NCBI GenBank assembly: GCA_008711295.1
Contig: VUYV01000047.1
Span: 3,735,290 to 3,799,289 of the forward strand
Origin: Anarhynchus alexandrinus
Taxonomy: Eukaryota > Chordata > Aves > Charadriiformes > Charadriidae
DNA: 64,000 nt
Reading direction: 5' to 3'
Shown piece by piece: positions 1 through 11,200 of the stretch (positions are counted from its first letter, which is position 1; every line of letters starts with the position of its first letter). A program made the position numbers and the translations under genes. The notes under the pieces were generated by a model. It did not search any database. It was not told the origin of the DNA and saw only the letters and a list, made by a program, of their open reading frames with translations.

Positions 1-3000
1 TTGTAACATGTTTCGCAATGACTGCACCTCTTGAACTTTTTTCTTTAATATCACAGTCGATTTTTTTCCCCCAGTACTTTCCTTTGCCCCTTCTGCCACC
101 TTCCTTCTTCATGCTCCATAACATCATTTATGCAGACATAAGATGCTCCAAAGGTCAGCAGGTATTTGACAAGGAGGTATTTGACACCCCCAAGGTGATA
201 CACATGAAGTTTCATTAACTACGAAGTGCAATGTTTACTCTAACATCAACCAGCAGATAAAAGGATAATATATTTTAATGTCCTGCTAAAGATAAGTGGA
301 AGGCAGTTATAAAAAGAGAGAATATTAACGTAACTTTAAAATCCCTACTTTTCAAGTACGCATCATAATTCACTCATTTTTTCTTCTCTAATAGAATAGA
401 TGAATTTATGTCAATTCTCTTATTTTGAGAACTACATCATTGCAAGTTGCAATATCCTTTTGTAGCTTCTATTCCTATAAACCTTGAATTGTTTGTTAAT
501 TCTGTTGAAAAAGTAACTATTCTGCTTTTTTAAATACTTTATATCTATGAGGGAAGACAATTTATCAATTTAAATGGCCACATTTAAATAAATTATATTT
601 AGAATTAACTGCAGCTTTAACTCCCCCTAAACACACACAGTTCTCAAAAAATAATGTAAAGAATGATTGGCATTAGAGTTATGTCAACGACTGTAATTTT
701 CCTTTGTGAGATAGAACTTGATTGTGGGGGTGCTGTTTATTTTTAAGGTTTTAGGCTCCTTTTCCCCAGGATTGAAAGATTTTCGGTTTCATGCCCAGTT
801 AAAAACAATTATTTGAGCAGTAGCCTATGGGGGGCACTCAAGTACTGCAAACAGATCCTATGCCTCCCAAACTAGTCAGTGCTGCGACGGAATGGGGCAG
901 ACCCTGGGGCGCATTTTCACATCACCTTTTATATAGAGAACAAAAGTGAGTAAAATAAACTAAAACATTTTTTTTGTCGCAGCCTTACTAGTCCCCGATG
1001 AAAGACAAAATGATATTAAAAGGTGCATTTAAATGACATTCAGAGCCTGATTATGCTAAAAGCGTAAAAGCATTGCGTAGACTGTGGAGCTTGTCTGCAG
1101 TTTTTAAATTCTAAACCAGGTACCTTGTACATTATGTTTCAACGGTAGATACAATTATTATTCGCCTACTGAGTTTTTGGGATTGTTTTAAACTTTAATG
1201 ACAGTCACACGCTCTGTTCTTGATTTTATGGAGTGAAACAATTATTTATTCAAATTACTTTTGAAAATAATTTTTTTTTTGGCAGTGAAGGAAAATTTTG
1301 CCCACTGTTGTAGTTGTGGCTCTTTGCCACAGCAGTCATTTGGACTGCTACTGTACAGCCTTTATCTGATGGCAAAAACCTTGTACCAGATGTTCCTTTA
1401 TTTGATCTGTTTTATGATTAATCAGATTTAGCCCCAAACCAGAATGAAAATCCTGCTATGGCACCTGGCTGCCATCACACAATAATTTGCTTTGAAGTGG
1501 GGGGGAAGGCTCATTTAATCTTTAAAATGCTGTGGTGCAGACCCATAAGTTTTCGTTCTGATAGATTTTGGAGGAAGATATTGTAAAAGTGAACATAATA
1601 GCTGTCAGCAGGATAGTTTTCCAAACATCTCAAACTGGTAAATACTACTAATTTCTCCTAAAGGAAATGTTAAAGGAAGTTTGGATAGTAACCCATTACA
1701 CACACAAGCTCTCAGGCCTGGCCAGGCGGCACTGATGCTGCTGCAGTGCAATAGGGCTGGGACAGAGGCTGGTGCGATGCACCAGTAGCCACAGGGCTAA
1801 ATCCCAGCTAAGTAATAAAATTCAGCTTCACTGTAGAATAAAAAGTTGTGCCAGAAGGAAAGCGTTCGTACAGGCTTCTTCAGTAATGCAGATGTCCAAC
1901 ATTTATCAAGAAGGGTAAATTTTAAGAGTTTATAACACTGATGAAGCAAGCAATGTGGAGGTATGTTTGGGATGGAAAGGAAGCACGTCCCTTGGGAAAA
2001 GCACCTGTAGTGTAACCCCCACAGCATCAGGAGATGTGAAGTGATATCACTGCTTTGCTCCAAACCGAAATATTTTTTGCATATGGAGCTGATATACAAC
2101 AGATAGTGGCAACTTTACTTTTTTATAATAAACAAATTTATTATAATTGATTTTATTGTTGTAAGGAGAAGTGATTTATGTATTTCCAGGACATGTTAGA
2201 TAACCACGAGCTTCCCAGGTTTGAACATATAGGCACCCCTATTTGTGTGGTATACCATCTTCTCCTTCATGATACGCTGCACTATTGTGAATACATGATT
2301 GATATATGTCATAATGGGATCCATTTACAATAGTTATTAAATGGCACAAATTCTCTCCAATTTAAAGTACCGCCAGATGTAAGTATTAAAAAAATAGTTG
2401 TTTTTTAAATATTACTTCTAGTTTCTGTGCTTCTGGCAAATGGCAAATATAGGCTCCTGGAGAGCAATAAAATATGGAAAACTAATAGAAGATTGTGGAA
2501 ATAGATAATGACTTCTGTCGAATGACATTATGCATTATGTATTATTATTATTTTAATCATTTGCTATCACCGAGAAAGAGCCCACTAGGTTATTCCTGAT
2601 GCCGTATTTAGGAAATAAAAGAGGCAGATAAAGCTGCACACTTTACCTCACAACGCTTACATGATGAAATTGAAAATTTCATAAATTAGTTGCATTGAGA
2701 TCTAATAAAAAAAGATGAGTTCTCTCCTTAGGTAATTTTCCTGTAGATTTCTGAATAGGTGCTGCATGAATGTTATAACTATGAAATTAATCCAAAGTTA
2801 CTCCTAGTAGGACTGGTTACATCTGCCACCCCTTGGTAGTACTGCAGAGGTACTTAGGTGTCCAAATCTCAATCATTTCAGTAACTGGACCTTCAGGACT
2901 AGTGATGTAGAATATTCACATTTGTGTTTAACTTCAAGCATGTGCTCCTGGACATTTGTGAGATGAACTCAAGGTGTTCACCACCTTGGAAAATCACATT

Positions 3001-4199
3001 TTATTAAACAAAGGTAATTTTATTATGGGACTCGGAGCTACAGAGTATATTTATTTTGGGATAAACTGCAGAAAGGAGTACTTTGAACTGGTTCATATGC
3101 CACGTGGTCTGGACACAAATTTTACCAGGGGAGTTTGAAACAGATTTAACCAGCTATTTTTCTCTCTTTTTTCTACTTTTTATAGTTTTTCTCAGCATTG
3201 GCCATAAACATTATTTTTTTGGACAAGGAGTTTCTACTCCACTTATTAGAAATAAATTTGATCTCTCCTTGCATGTTGGTGCAGCACCTCAGAGTACAGC
3301 AGGGTGCCAGGTAAGAAAGTTGGCCTGTGTTATATCAGAAACATAATTTATTGGGTAATAAAATAATTCAAAAGTTTCTTTTGAAAGATATTATTCTTTT
3401 TTTTCCCCCTCAAAATTATCCTTTAAACGGACTTCAAAAGGTGATGAGTTCTTTTCTGTTCTAATAACTTTTATGAGCCTATTTTTATGAGAAACAAACC
3501 TTGCAATCGGCATTAAGATCTCCCATTTATGTCTTCGCTACAGCATATCCAGTTAACTGCAAAATGTCACTTGTCCCAAGCAGATGTCTGGGTGCCATAA
3601 GCTGGTGTTTAGCTGCCTTGTCTTTAACCGACTTGCATCAGTTCATTGCATTTCCCCCGAACTGATGTATGGTCCAGTATCACCTCTCAAGCATTTGCAA
3701 GCAAAATGATATAATAGAATTTCTTTACGATAGTCAGAAGATGGAGATTAGGAATAGCTCAAGATCATGGTTCCTAGATTTAGAACTTTGGGGTTTTCTT
3801 GCCTCATTTATTGTTGCACTTTTGAGGCAGGTCTTCACACTGAGCCATTTTGATGTGTTTTTTAATAACTCCAAATTTATGTATTAAAGCCATGGCAAAA
3901 CACCTCGAATGCCAGGCAGCAATCTCCACCCATGGCACTTGGTATGCAAATATACACATTACAGCTCACACATGAAGAGCTTTTCCAGCAGCTGTTGAAG
4001 ATGCACATTCAGAAAGTCTTTAATAATGAAACCACTGTTGCACTGCAGTAATGAAAAATTCCTTTAGGGATGTTTTCTCCAGTAGGCACAGCTTGTAATG
4101 CAAACCCCTGAATTCAGATAGGGTTGGGTTTTTTTGTTCTGTTTTTAATCTTTGGTCTTTCTTCCCTTCTCACTCCTCTCAAATACTTTCTTCCTTCTT
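1..4199. other. Upstream noncoding DNA, nothing recognised
   Basis: AT-rich, CpG-poor sequence with only short chance reading frames (longest about 100 codons). No recognisable exon, transposon or RNA gene was seen. It includes a perfect 10-bp AT-only hairpin at 2123-2146. It lies upstream of the CpG-island gene and may hold distal regulatory sequence, but nothing visible proves that. Confidence 0.6.
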
Positions 4200-4445
4200 T
4201 CTGCTCCTGTGTCAGCTGCTGCCTGGCAACTTTTCTCTATCTGGTGGGACAGGGCAGGGCACCCGACTGCCTTCAGACTGTCTGCCAGCGCCATTCCCTA
4301 GCAACCCGGCCGGGCGCCCGCGATGCTCTCCAAAGGGCCGCACACATCGCCAGCAACCTTCGGACCCATCGCCCCGTGTCCGCGGCATCCCTTCACTCAC
4401 CCCCGTCACATCGGGCAGTGGGGGTATCGTCAATGCGACCGTCCC
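4200..4445. promoter_or_regulatory. Small GC/CpG-rich patch with two RFX half-site-like motifs
   Basis: CpG dinucleotides are frequent here, mainly 4280-4435, in otherwise CpG-depleted DNA. Two copies of a CCT(A/G)GCAAC motif occur at 4222-4230 and 4297-4305; this resembles the RGYAAC half of the X-box bound by RFX factors. The patch could be a minor promoter or enhancer, or a noncoding exon. Open frames on both strands (114 and 73 codons) overlap and look like by-products of GC content. No donor or acceptor was convincing. The regulatory role is inference. Confidence 0.3.
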
Positions 4446-7009
4446 TGCCTACTTATGTGCCCACTTGAAGGCCATAGCTGATAGACAATAAATAAGTAAT
4501 GGCATAACACAATTTTCAGTGATGCAATCGAGGTAGTTTCATACTGACTAATGTCAGAATTACCTTTGGCTGATAATTAATATTCTTGTGTTGTGTTATA
4601 CAGCGAGAATGAATGATTGGTTCTACTTTGTTTAATTTATCTCAATAAGAGATTTCATAATATTCTATAGCTTGATGAATTCATTTGTTTAACCTGTCAG
4701 TGTTAATAACTCTGATTAGGAGGAAGAAGTTATAAAGCACTTTTGGAGCAAACAGTTCTCTAACAGCATTTTTAACTTTGAATTTTCTGTCCGGCAGTAC
4801 TTCACTCTAGTCTTCCATATAACTAACTTTTTTTGGCCATAGCAAGGAAAAGACATTTCTACATGCTCAATTCCTTTTTGTCTCTCTCCTCCGTATCTGC
4901 GCTCAGTTCAACACCCCGGTGCTTCTGGTTTGGTTCTTTCAAATGGGAGTGGCTGGTGACTTCAATAAGTATTTGACAAACTGATCTGATTCTTGATCTG
5001 TATATCTGCCATCAGTCCTGCGTCTCTCGATGCTCACCCACTACGCAGAAACCTGAATGAAGTTGTGTGCATACAAACAACAGCAGGGAGGCCGGAAGCA
5101 CAGAAACCGTATCCAGCTAAAATCTCCATTTCCTTCAGTTTTCCTCAGGTCTGAGGTATAGGAAAAGCATGTTATATAGCAGGTGATTGTTTACAGCGTT
5201 TGAATTATAATTTACGTATAAAAACTTTCCTGCAGCTCCTGGTGCTGCCTTTTTTTGAGGTGGAAAGGAGATATGAGAATGCCAGTTACTCATACACATT
5301 TTTACTGTACTGTTGGAGTTGTCCCTTCCCATCATGTGCAGACATCCCATCCTCCCATCACTTCATAGTGTGTGATGTTTAATGGAAATGAAGCTGAGGA
5401 GAATGATTTATCAAAGGTCAACTTGTATTTGTTCAACAGCCTGTATTTTAAAACCAGGTTTCTACAATAATTATCGCCTCATACCACTATCTTAAAGCAA
5501 GCTTCATTTTTAGGCATCAATTTGACAAATGATTACTTACAGGTAATTGCATTTTTAGTCATAATTCTGACTGCATACTCCGTATTGACACTTTATTTCC
5601 TGTAAACAAGGAGGCCATTGACTTTTATTATAAATATTATTTAAATATTTTAATAACTTTAGGTGCATATGTGATCTGCAGCATTGAAAGCAGGATGAAT
5701 TAATTCTTCAAAGACTCTCATAAATGCTAATGCTTAAAATGGGCAGTAAATTGCATCGTATCATTAAAGGAAATTATTCGAGAAGAGTAGTGAGGACTGT
5801 TGTTAAATAAATATGGAGTAAGACCGAAAAGGAGCAAACTATAAATGAAGCATCTGATGGTTGAAAACACCATTTTAGTCGAGGTGGTTTTGTGAGAAGG
5901 CACGAAAGGGCAGCACGCTAATTAACAGATAAGATTTTTGGGAAAATCATGACCACTTGTAACCTTGCAGACCTTGAGACTTTTGCAGAAGATGCAAGAA
6001 CTCAAGATGAAAGAAGACTATTCTGTAAAGATAGTTCCGTATCCCAGGAATACAGGGACAGCATGTTCACTTGCAAATATGTTTCTTTATACCATGTGAC
6101 AGTCCTGGCATGTGGGAAATGTCACCATTTAAGCAGGAGTTCCTCACAACTTGGAATTCCCTGGTTTTCCTTCACACATTTTCTCATTTGGCTCCGGAAT
6201 CTACATATTTTCATATTTGAAATGTAAAAGGTTGCTCAAATAAAATCATAATTGATGCATAAGAGCCATATAGGTGGCTCTGGTGGCTTACCGAAGGAGG
6301 CAAAGCAATCTCACCTATAAATGCAGTGGAATAATGTTTCAGTGGGATATTCAGCATGACTTCATTTTGGTTATAAAAGCAACTGATTTCCAAGACCATG
6401 GAGGCTGCCAGATTTTTTCACCTTAATTCAGATCTGCTCGTTTCTGTATTAGCAAAGATTTCCTACACTGGGATCTATAATTCTGCTCAGTTATGGCTGT
6501 ATAAATACTAATTGACTGTAGGGGAATTACATAGGCTTTATAGACAGTAGATAAATGCAGAATTTGGATCTTCCCCCTCAGCTGTAAATTATTTGCAGTA
6601 ATAAAGCTACCAGTAACCCCCTGTGGGTCCTGCTAGCCCCTGACCCCAGACGAATCCCTGGGACCAGGAATGGACTTTTCGGTTCTTGGGCAACCTTATC
6701 ACAGGGTCTTTCCCCCCATTTCAACAGAAATGATTAAATATTTCACATTTCTCCCAGGTTGTGTGCGTCCTTCAACACAGCCTGGTCTTTCTGCCCCTGG
6801 AAGTCTCTTGGCTGTGCTGCTTCACATAAAAGGGTGTTTGGGTTCTGTGTTGGGGAATATAAACACGAAGTTAAAAGGACTGAGGCTTTACCCTTGAAAT
6901 GTAAAGGTCTCAGCAGTCAGTTTTCGCACCTCGCTGTCTTTGGAGAAAACTAATATCTGAGGATGATGTAGAAGCTTTATCACCTTTCATCTGTTAAAGG
7001 GCCTGGTTT
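4446..7009. other. Noncoding DNA between CpG patch and CpG island
   Basis: AT-rich unique-looking sequence. No repeat family, RNA gene or exon was recognised. Reading frames are short and have no supporting splice signals. Confidence 0.55.
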
Positions 7010-7027
7010 AAAAAAAAAAAAAAAAAA
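7010..7027 (+). repeat. Poly(A) run, 18 bp
   Basis: An uninterrupted run of 18 A lies just upstream of the CpG island. No retroelement body was recognised next to it, so it is listed as a simple homopolymer. Confidence 0.9.
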
Positions 7028-7139
7028 GGTGAAAATGTGATAAGCAAACCATGTTTGCGTCTGCGACAATGTCAAGGTAATATGCTTATGTAAAGCAAAA
7101 GTAACGACTCACACGCACTTCAAGAAGCACCATTAACCG

Positions 7140-7493
7140 AGGCCAAGTTTGCCAGAGCTCCTTTGGACGTCAACTTTCCCTTTACAGCGGAACCGCGCAG
7201 CACTTTCCTCCCTGACCCTCCGCAAGGCGCCTGCGGGGTTTTTTTCACCTTTTTTTTCTTTTTGCTGACTCACCCACCGCGCCACCCGAGCCTTCCTGAG
7301 GGTCGCCGCGGCGAATTTTACAAAAAAACACCTCAAATTTCTTTTAAAGAAACCGAAAAACGCGTGAGGAGAGGCGCTTCCCGCCGGCCCGGGGGCCGCC
7401 GCTGCCTCGCGCTGCGNTTGGAAAGTGACGGGGCGGCGGCGGCTCCCGCTCCCGCAGAGGCTCCGCACCCGCGGCCGGTCGGTTCCTTCCGCC
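7140..7493 (+). promoter_or_regulatory. Probable core promoter and 5' UTR
   Basis: This stretch lies directly upstream of the start codon inside the CpG island. I see no TATA box at a sensible distance, as usual for CpG-island promoters. Visible motifs are a TGCTGACTCA half of a MAF/AP-1-type element (about 7263-7272), a GC box with adjoining TGACG sequence (about 7426-7437), and a CCGCCATG run across the start codon that resembles a YY1 site. The transcription start cannot be placed. The N at 7417 may hide missing 5' UTR sequence. Confidence 0.5.
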
Positions 7494-7611
7494 ATGTCCA
7501 TCTCCCCTTTCCTCCTCCTCCTCCTCCTCCTCTTCTTCCTCCGTGCGGCCCTGGCGACGCTCTGGGGATTACCGCCCGTCGCCGAGGCGCTGGCAGCGGC
7601 AACCCGCGGAG
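7494..7611 (+). CDS. First coding exon of an unidentified secreted or membrane protein (signal peptide)
   Basis: The ATG at 7494 has G at -3 (GCCATG), a good Kozak context. It opens 39 codons plus one base before a strong donor (GGAG|GTAAGG, GT at 7612-7613), so the intron is in phase 1. The peptide begins MSISPF, then seven leucines, FFLRAALA, and a less hydrophobic tail rich in Ala. This is a typical signal peptide, with possible cleavage after the first ALA (residue 21). The leucines come from a CTC repeat that could vary in length. A phase-1 intron just after a signal peptide is common in receptors and matrix proteins built of phase 1-1 modules (Ig, fibronectin III, EGF, CUB), but the family cannot be named from 39 residues. 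No joining second exon was found in the remaining 56 kb, so the product's role is unknown. The in-frame upstream GTG is not a likely vertebrate start. Confidence 0.75.
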
Positions 7612-8183
7612 GTAAGGCGCGTCGGCGGCGGGGCGCGGAGCGGAGCCCTTGAGGCGGCGACTCCCGCTTAACTTTCCGCCGGTACCCGGCTGCTTGCCCG
7701 GGAAGTTTTGCCGCCCTTCCGCGCTGCTTGGAGCCAGCGCGGCCGCGGAGCGCGGGCGGCGGAACCGGCAACGGGGCGAACCCGACAGAAGGGGACCGGT
7801 ACAGGGCGGGGGGATGTGCCCCTTCCCTCCCAGTGCTCCGGCTCTAAATTAGCGCTTCGGTGTTAAGAAAGCGAGGCGGGCGTTAATTGCGGGGGGNCCC
7901 TCCCGGAGCGGTGCCGTGGAGCGGTACCGGCCGGGGGAGAGCTCCCCGGGCGGTCGCCGGGGTTGGGGCGGCGATGTACGGCCGGAACGGCGAACGCCCT
8001 CCCGCTTTCCCCGCGATTCCCAAAAGTTCCTCCGCTTTTAATTTCGCCGACTTGCCGCCCGCGGAATACCCGCGGTGGGGTTTAGGCGGCGGGGGGGGGT
8101 GCTGAGCTCGGTGCGGCCGGTGAGGGAGAAGGAGCTCAGGACCCCTTCGCCGAGGTGCGGGGGGCGCCTTCAGAAGTTGCAAC

Positions 8184-8214
8184 TCTTTTTTTTCTTTTTT
8201 TTTTTTTTCTTCTC
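8184..8214 (+). repeat. Long polypyrimidine (T-rich) tract
   Basis: A nearly pure T tract ends in TTCTTCTCAG and so resembles a strong splice acceptor (AG at 8215-8216). Joined to the exon at 7494-7611 it would hit TAA after five codons, so it is kept as a low-complexity tract rather than an exon boundary. Confidence 0.8.
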
Positions 8215-11200
8215 AGAAGAAGTCTCTGATTAAAGAGGGTACCGGTCCCCCTGCCGGAGTTCCTCTCAGGGCTTCTCGTCGCATTTTGTGGCCGTTATCA
8301 GCCCTCTCCAGTTTTCCTGGGAGGGGTTTGGATTGAGGATTTTCTAAAGTGGAGGCTAAGTGCCCCTTCGGTTCTGCTCAGGTGCAGGGATGGCAGTGTG
8401 CTGCTCTGACTCAGGTTTTCTTACAGCTACAGAAAAGCGCTGCTAATCTGAAAATAGTCTGTCGGCTTGTTTGTAGTCCCCGAGCTTCAAAACTGCGTGA
8501 ATGAGACTGCGCTGGATGTTGTTGTACCCGATCTGTGAGGGTTTAGCTAGGTTTCAGTAGAGATACAACTCTATAAAGCATTGAATTCTCTCTGTTAGGC
8601 ATCCAGCTCCTCTCCATCACGTACGCACTACCTACTCAATTGTTTACTAACTGCTTACAACTCGTTTGGGTGAGTGCAGATGCCTCTAGATAGTCGGTCT
8701 AGGGTGCAGCTTTCTTGTTCAGTCGAACTACCAAACCTCTCCGGTCCCTTTCCCACCTAGCTATCAAAATTACTTAGGTGATTCATGCTGTAAAAATGAG
8801 AAATAACTACCTATCAAAGACAGAAGTATTGCTGCAGCATCACAAACTTGCGTGTTTCAAACACTGCATCATAAGCTACAAGGATATTGCAAAGAAACGA
8901 GGGTAGTATTCAATATAATGGCACCTGAACAGCCAGATGGGAAAGGTTCTTAGAAAATCTTTCAGTTTTATGAAGGGTACCTATGCTTTTACTTTGATAC
9001 ATGAAGATTCGTGGTCGTGATACTGCTTGTTTGATGGAAAATATTTCAAGAACTTTCCATGGTATTCACAAAATGGTCAGATTACATTTCGGCAGCTGTA
9101 GTATGCATCTGATCTTATGAATAAAAATCAAACTTCCAAACATTTTGTGGAATTGTTCTGGAAACAGATTTGTCACTCTGTCTTCCTTGATGGAGACAAG
9201 CAGGTGCCAATTAGTCATGAATATTAATTTCTGGTGTTTTAAATTTTGCTTCATTTTCCCTTTGTTTTGTTTTCATAGTTACCTTGCTCTGATTTAGTGT
9301 TTCACAAAAAAAAAAAGTGCTGTCAGTTTACATGAAAATCAATCCCATCTTAAAAGGCAACATCCTTGTAAATCATACCAGCCCAAAAAGTGGGATAAAT
9401 CAAATTTACTTAGAATCAACTAACTCATCATATCATAATGTCATGTCTTATCAAAACTGAGTGGAGTACAAATTAGGACTTAAAAGGCATTTTGTTTAAA
9501 AAATGTCAAGTGGTCTCAACCTAAAAGGGATTCAGGATGAGGCATCCAGAAAGAGAATTACATTTGCACATCAGATAAACTTTATGATACACTGCAAAAA
9601 TTATTGACCATACCAAGCTGATTTTCCTTTACAGGAGGAAATTCTGAGTCACTGGAGCATGCTAAGCTTAATGTATGTGAAAGGCACTGAAATTTGGAAT
9701 GCACTGAGGCTCACCATTGGTAATAAGAGAATTGGGAAAATGTCATGGGTTGTGTTAATAGCAGTGTTGTGGTAGCCATGGTAATATAAAATATTAGTGA
9801 GGTGCTGTAGGGAGAGGTAACACCTTCTATCAGACCAGTGGATAACATCAGGAAAAAAAGCAAAGGGGGACACCACCAAAGTTTGAATTATCTAAACCTT
9901 TCCTGGGTTTGAAATAGACTAGAGGAATTTTATTATATCAGGTCTGTCCTCAGCCAGGTTACAATTCCTCTAATTATACATATGTATAAAAATACAAATA
10001 TAAATTGAGAAGAGAAAATGTTGTGGAGAAGGGGAGCTGGAAAAGAGATGCAAAAAGAAGGAAAAAGGAAGTGAGGAGAAGGGATTGCAGCCAGGTTGGC
10101 AATAGGATAAGGGAGGAGTCCTGCACTTGAGGTTGTGCCATTTAAGCCATGAAGAGGTATGGTTTCCTTTTTTATGCTTCTTGGCCTCTTCCTGGGGAAG
10201 CTCATGGACCCAAATTTCCTCGCAGTTATCCTGGTGAAGGAGTTGGCAACTGTTGCAATAAATGAATTTCAAGAGCCTGAGGAAAACCTTGCTAACAGTG
10301 TACGAAGCTGAGAAGACCACATTTGTTACCTGCTCTCCCCAAAGATGTGCAAGGAATTTCACAGGTCCCCTCTCCACCTCCTGAGTGCTTGAGCTGAAGG
10401 TGCTCTGTAGCTCTGGTGGGCGTATTTCTGTCTCACAGCTCTCTCCAGCCTTGGAGCATCACCTTGGCTTCATGCCTAGGCTCCTACACCCCTTTTTTGG
10501 TATAATTGTTTGGGTTTTGTGGCTCTGCTGCTGTGGAATGGCATTGCATGAATCCACTGTACTAATTGGCATGATTACCTAGAGGTTATCCAAATTACAT
10601 GGATGCCCCAGATAACAGCAGCTGGATTTGGATAATCTTCACAAATGTGTGGTTTTGTCAGTATAAACGAGTGCATGCCTCATTATTAATTGATTTGCTG
10701 TCTGTGGTGAAGCTGCTGGTTGGTTGTGTTTGGTTTTGGGGGCAGATCACTCCTGTCGGTGGCACTGAAGTGCTGTCTCGCTACCAACTCTTTCACATGT
10801 GGTTTTAGTGTTTTACATGTGTCCTTCAAGTGCTCGTGATGAAATAGCTTGTCAGCAGAGTCTTGTGAGAGGTCCTTCTGTAAAGGTAGACTTTATACTG
10901 AATGGGAAAATGTAGTCAGGGAACTTAAAACTCAAGTTCCCTGAGCGATGGCATATCACACATTCATTTTTTTCCTTTGCTAATTTTTAAGCAGTTTTAA
11001 AGATGGAAAGACAAATTTTCATGAACATTACTCCTCTCTGGAGTCACGAACACTTCCAAAACTTCTGTCTTTATTCCACTTAGCAGGGAATTTATTGCTT
11101 TCACAGTGTCCTTTGACCATATTAAAGTGAAGGCTGGAAACAAATGACTTTGAAATGGAATTTTCAGGTTTAAGGTTCAGCTGATGTGAGTTTGGATTAC

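Larger units (their letters stand above)
7140..8180. promoter_or_regulatory. CpG island spanning a promoter and first exon
   Basis: About 1 kb of strongly GC- and CpG-rich sequence, contrasting with the AT-rich flanks on both sides. It surrounds the signal-peptide exon at 7494-7611 and extends into the start of the presumed intron. Single unknown bases (N) at 7417 and 7897 suggest assembly trouble in GC-rich DNA. Several open frames on both strands are by-products of high GC and are not annotated. Such islands normally mark promoters of broadly or developmentally regulated vertebrate genes; that reading is established knowledge, not shown here. Confidence 0.9.

Noticed and set aside
7133..7771. 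212-codon minus-strand open frame across the CpG island
   Set aside because: It contains an unknown base and basic low-complexity stretches, and it is the mirror of GC-rich promoter sequence. The + strand has a better start, signal peptide and donor.
7976..8105. Second ATG frame inside the CpG island
   Set aside because: It gives 43 codons ending in a Gly run and a stop, with no signal or splice support. Most likely chance in GC-rich intron DNA.
8215..8245. Strong acceptor-like tract as a second exon boundary
   Set aside because: Joining to the phase-1 donor at 7611 yields a stop after five codons, and the intron would lie wholly within the CpG island.
9933..10377. Overlapping minus-strand frames of 90 and 135 codons
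   Set aside because: They lie over a purine-rich + strand stretch, which produces long Ser/Pro/Phe-rich frames on the other strand without coding meaning.
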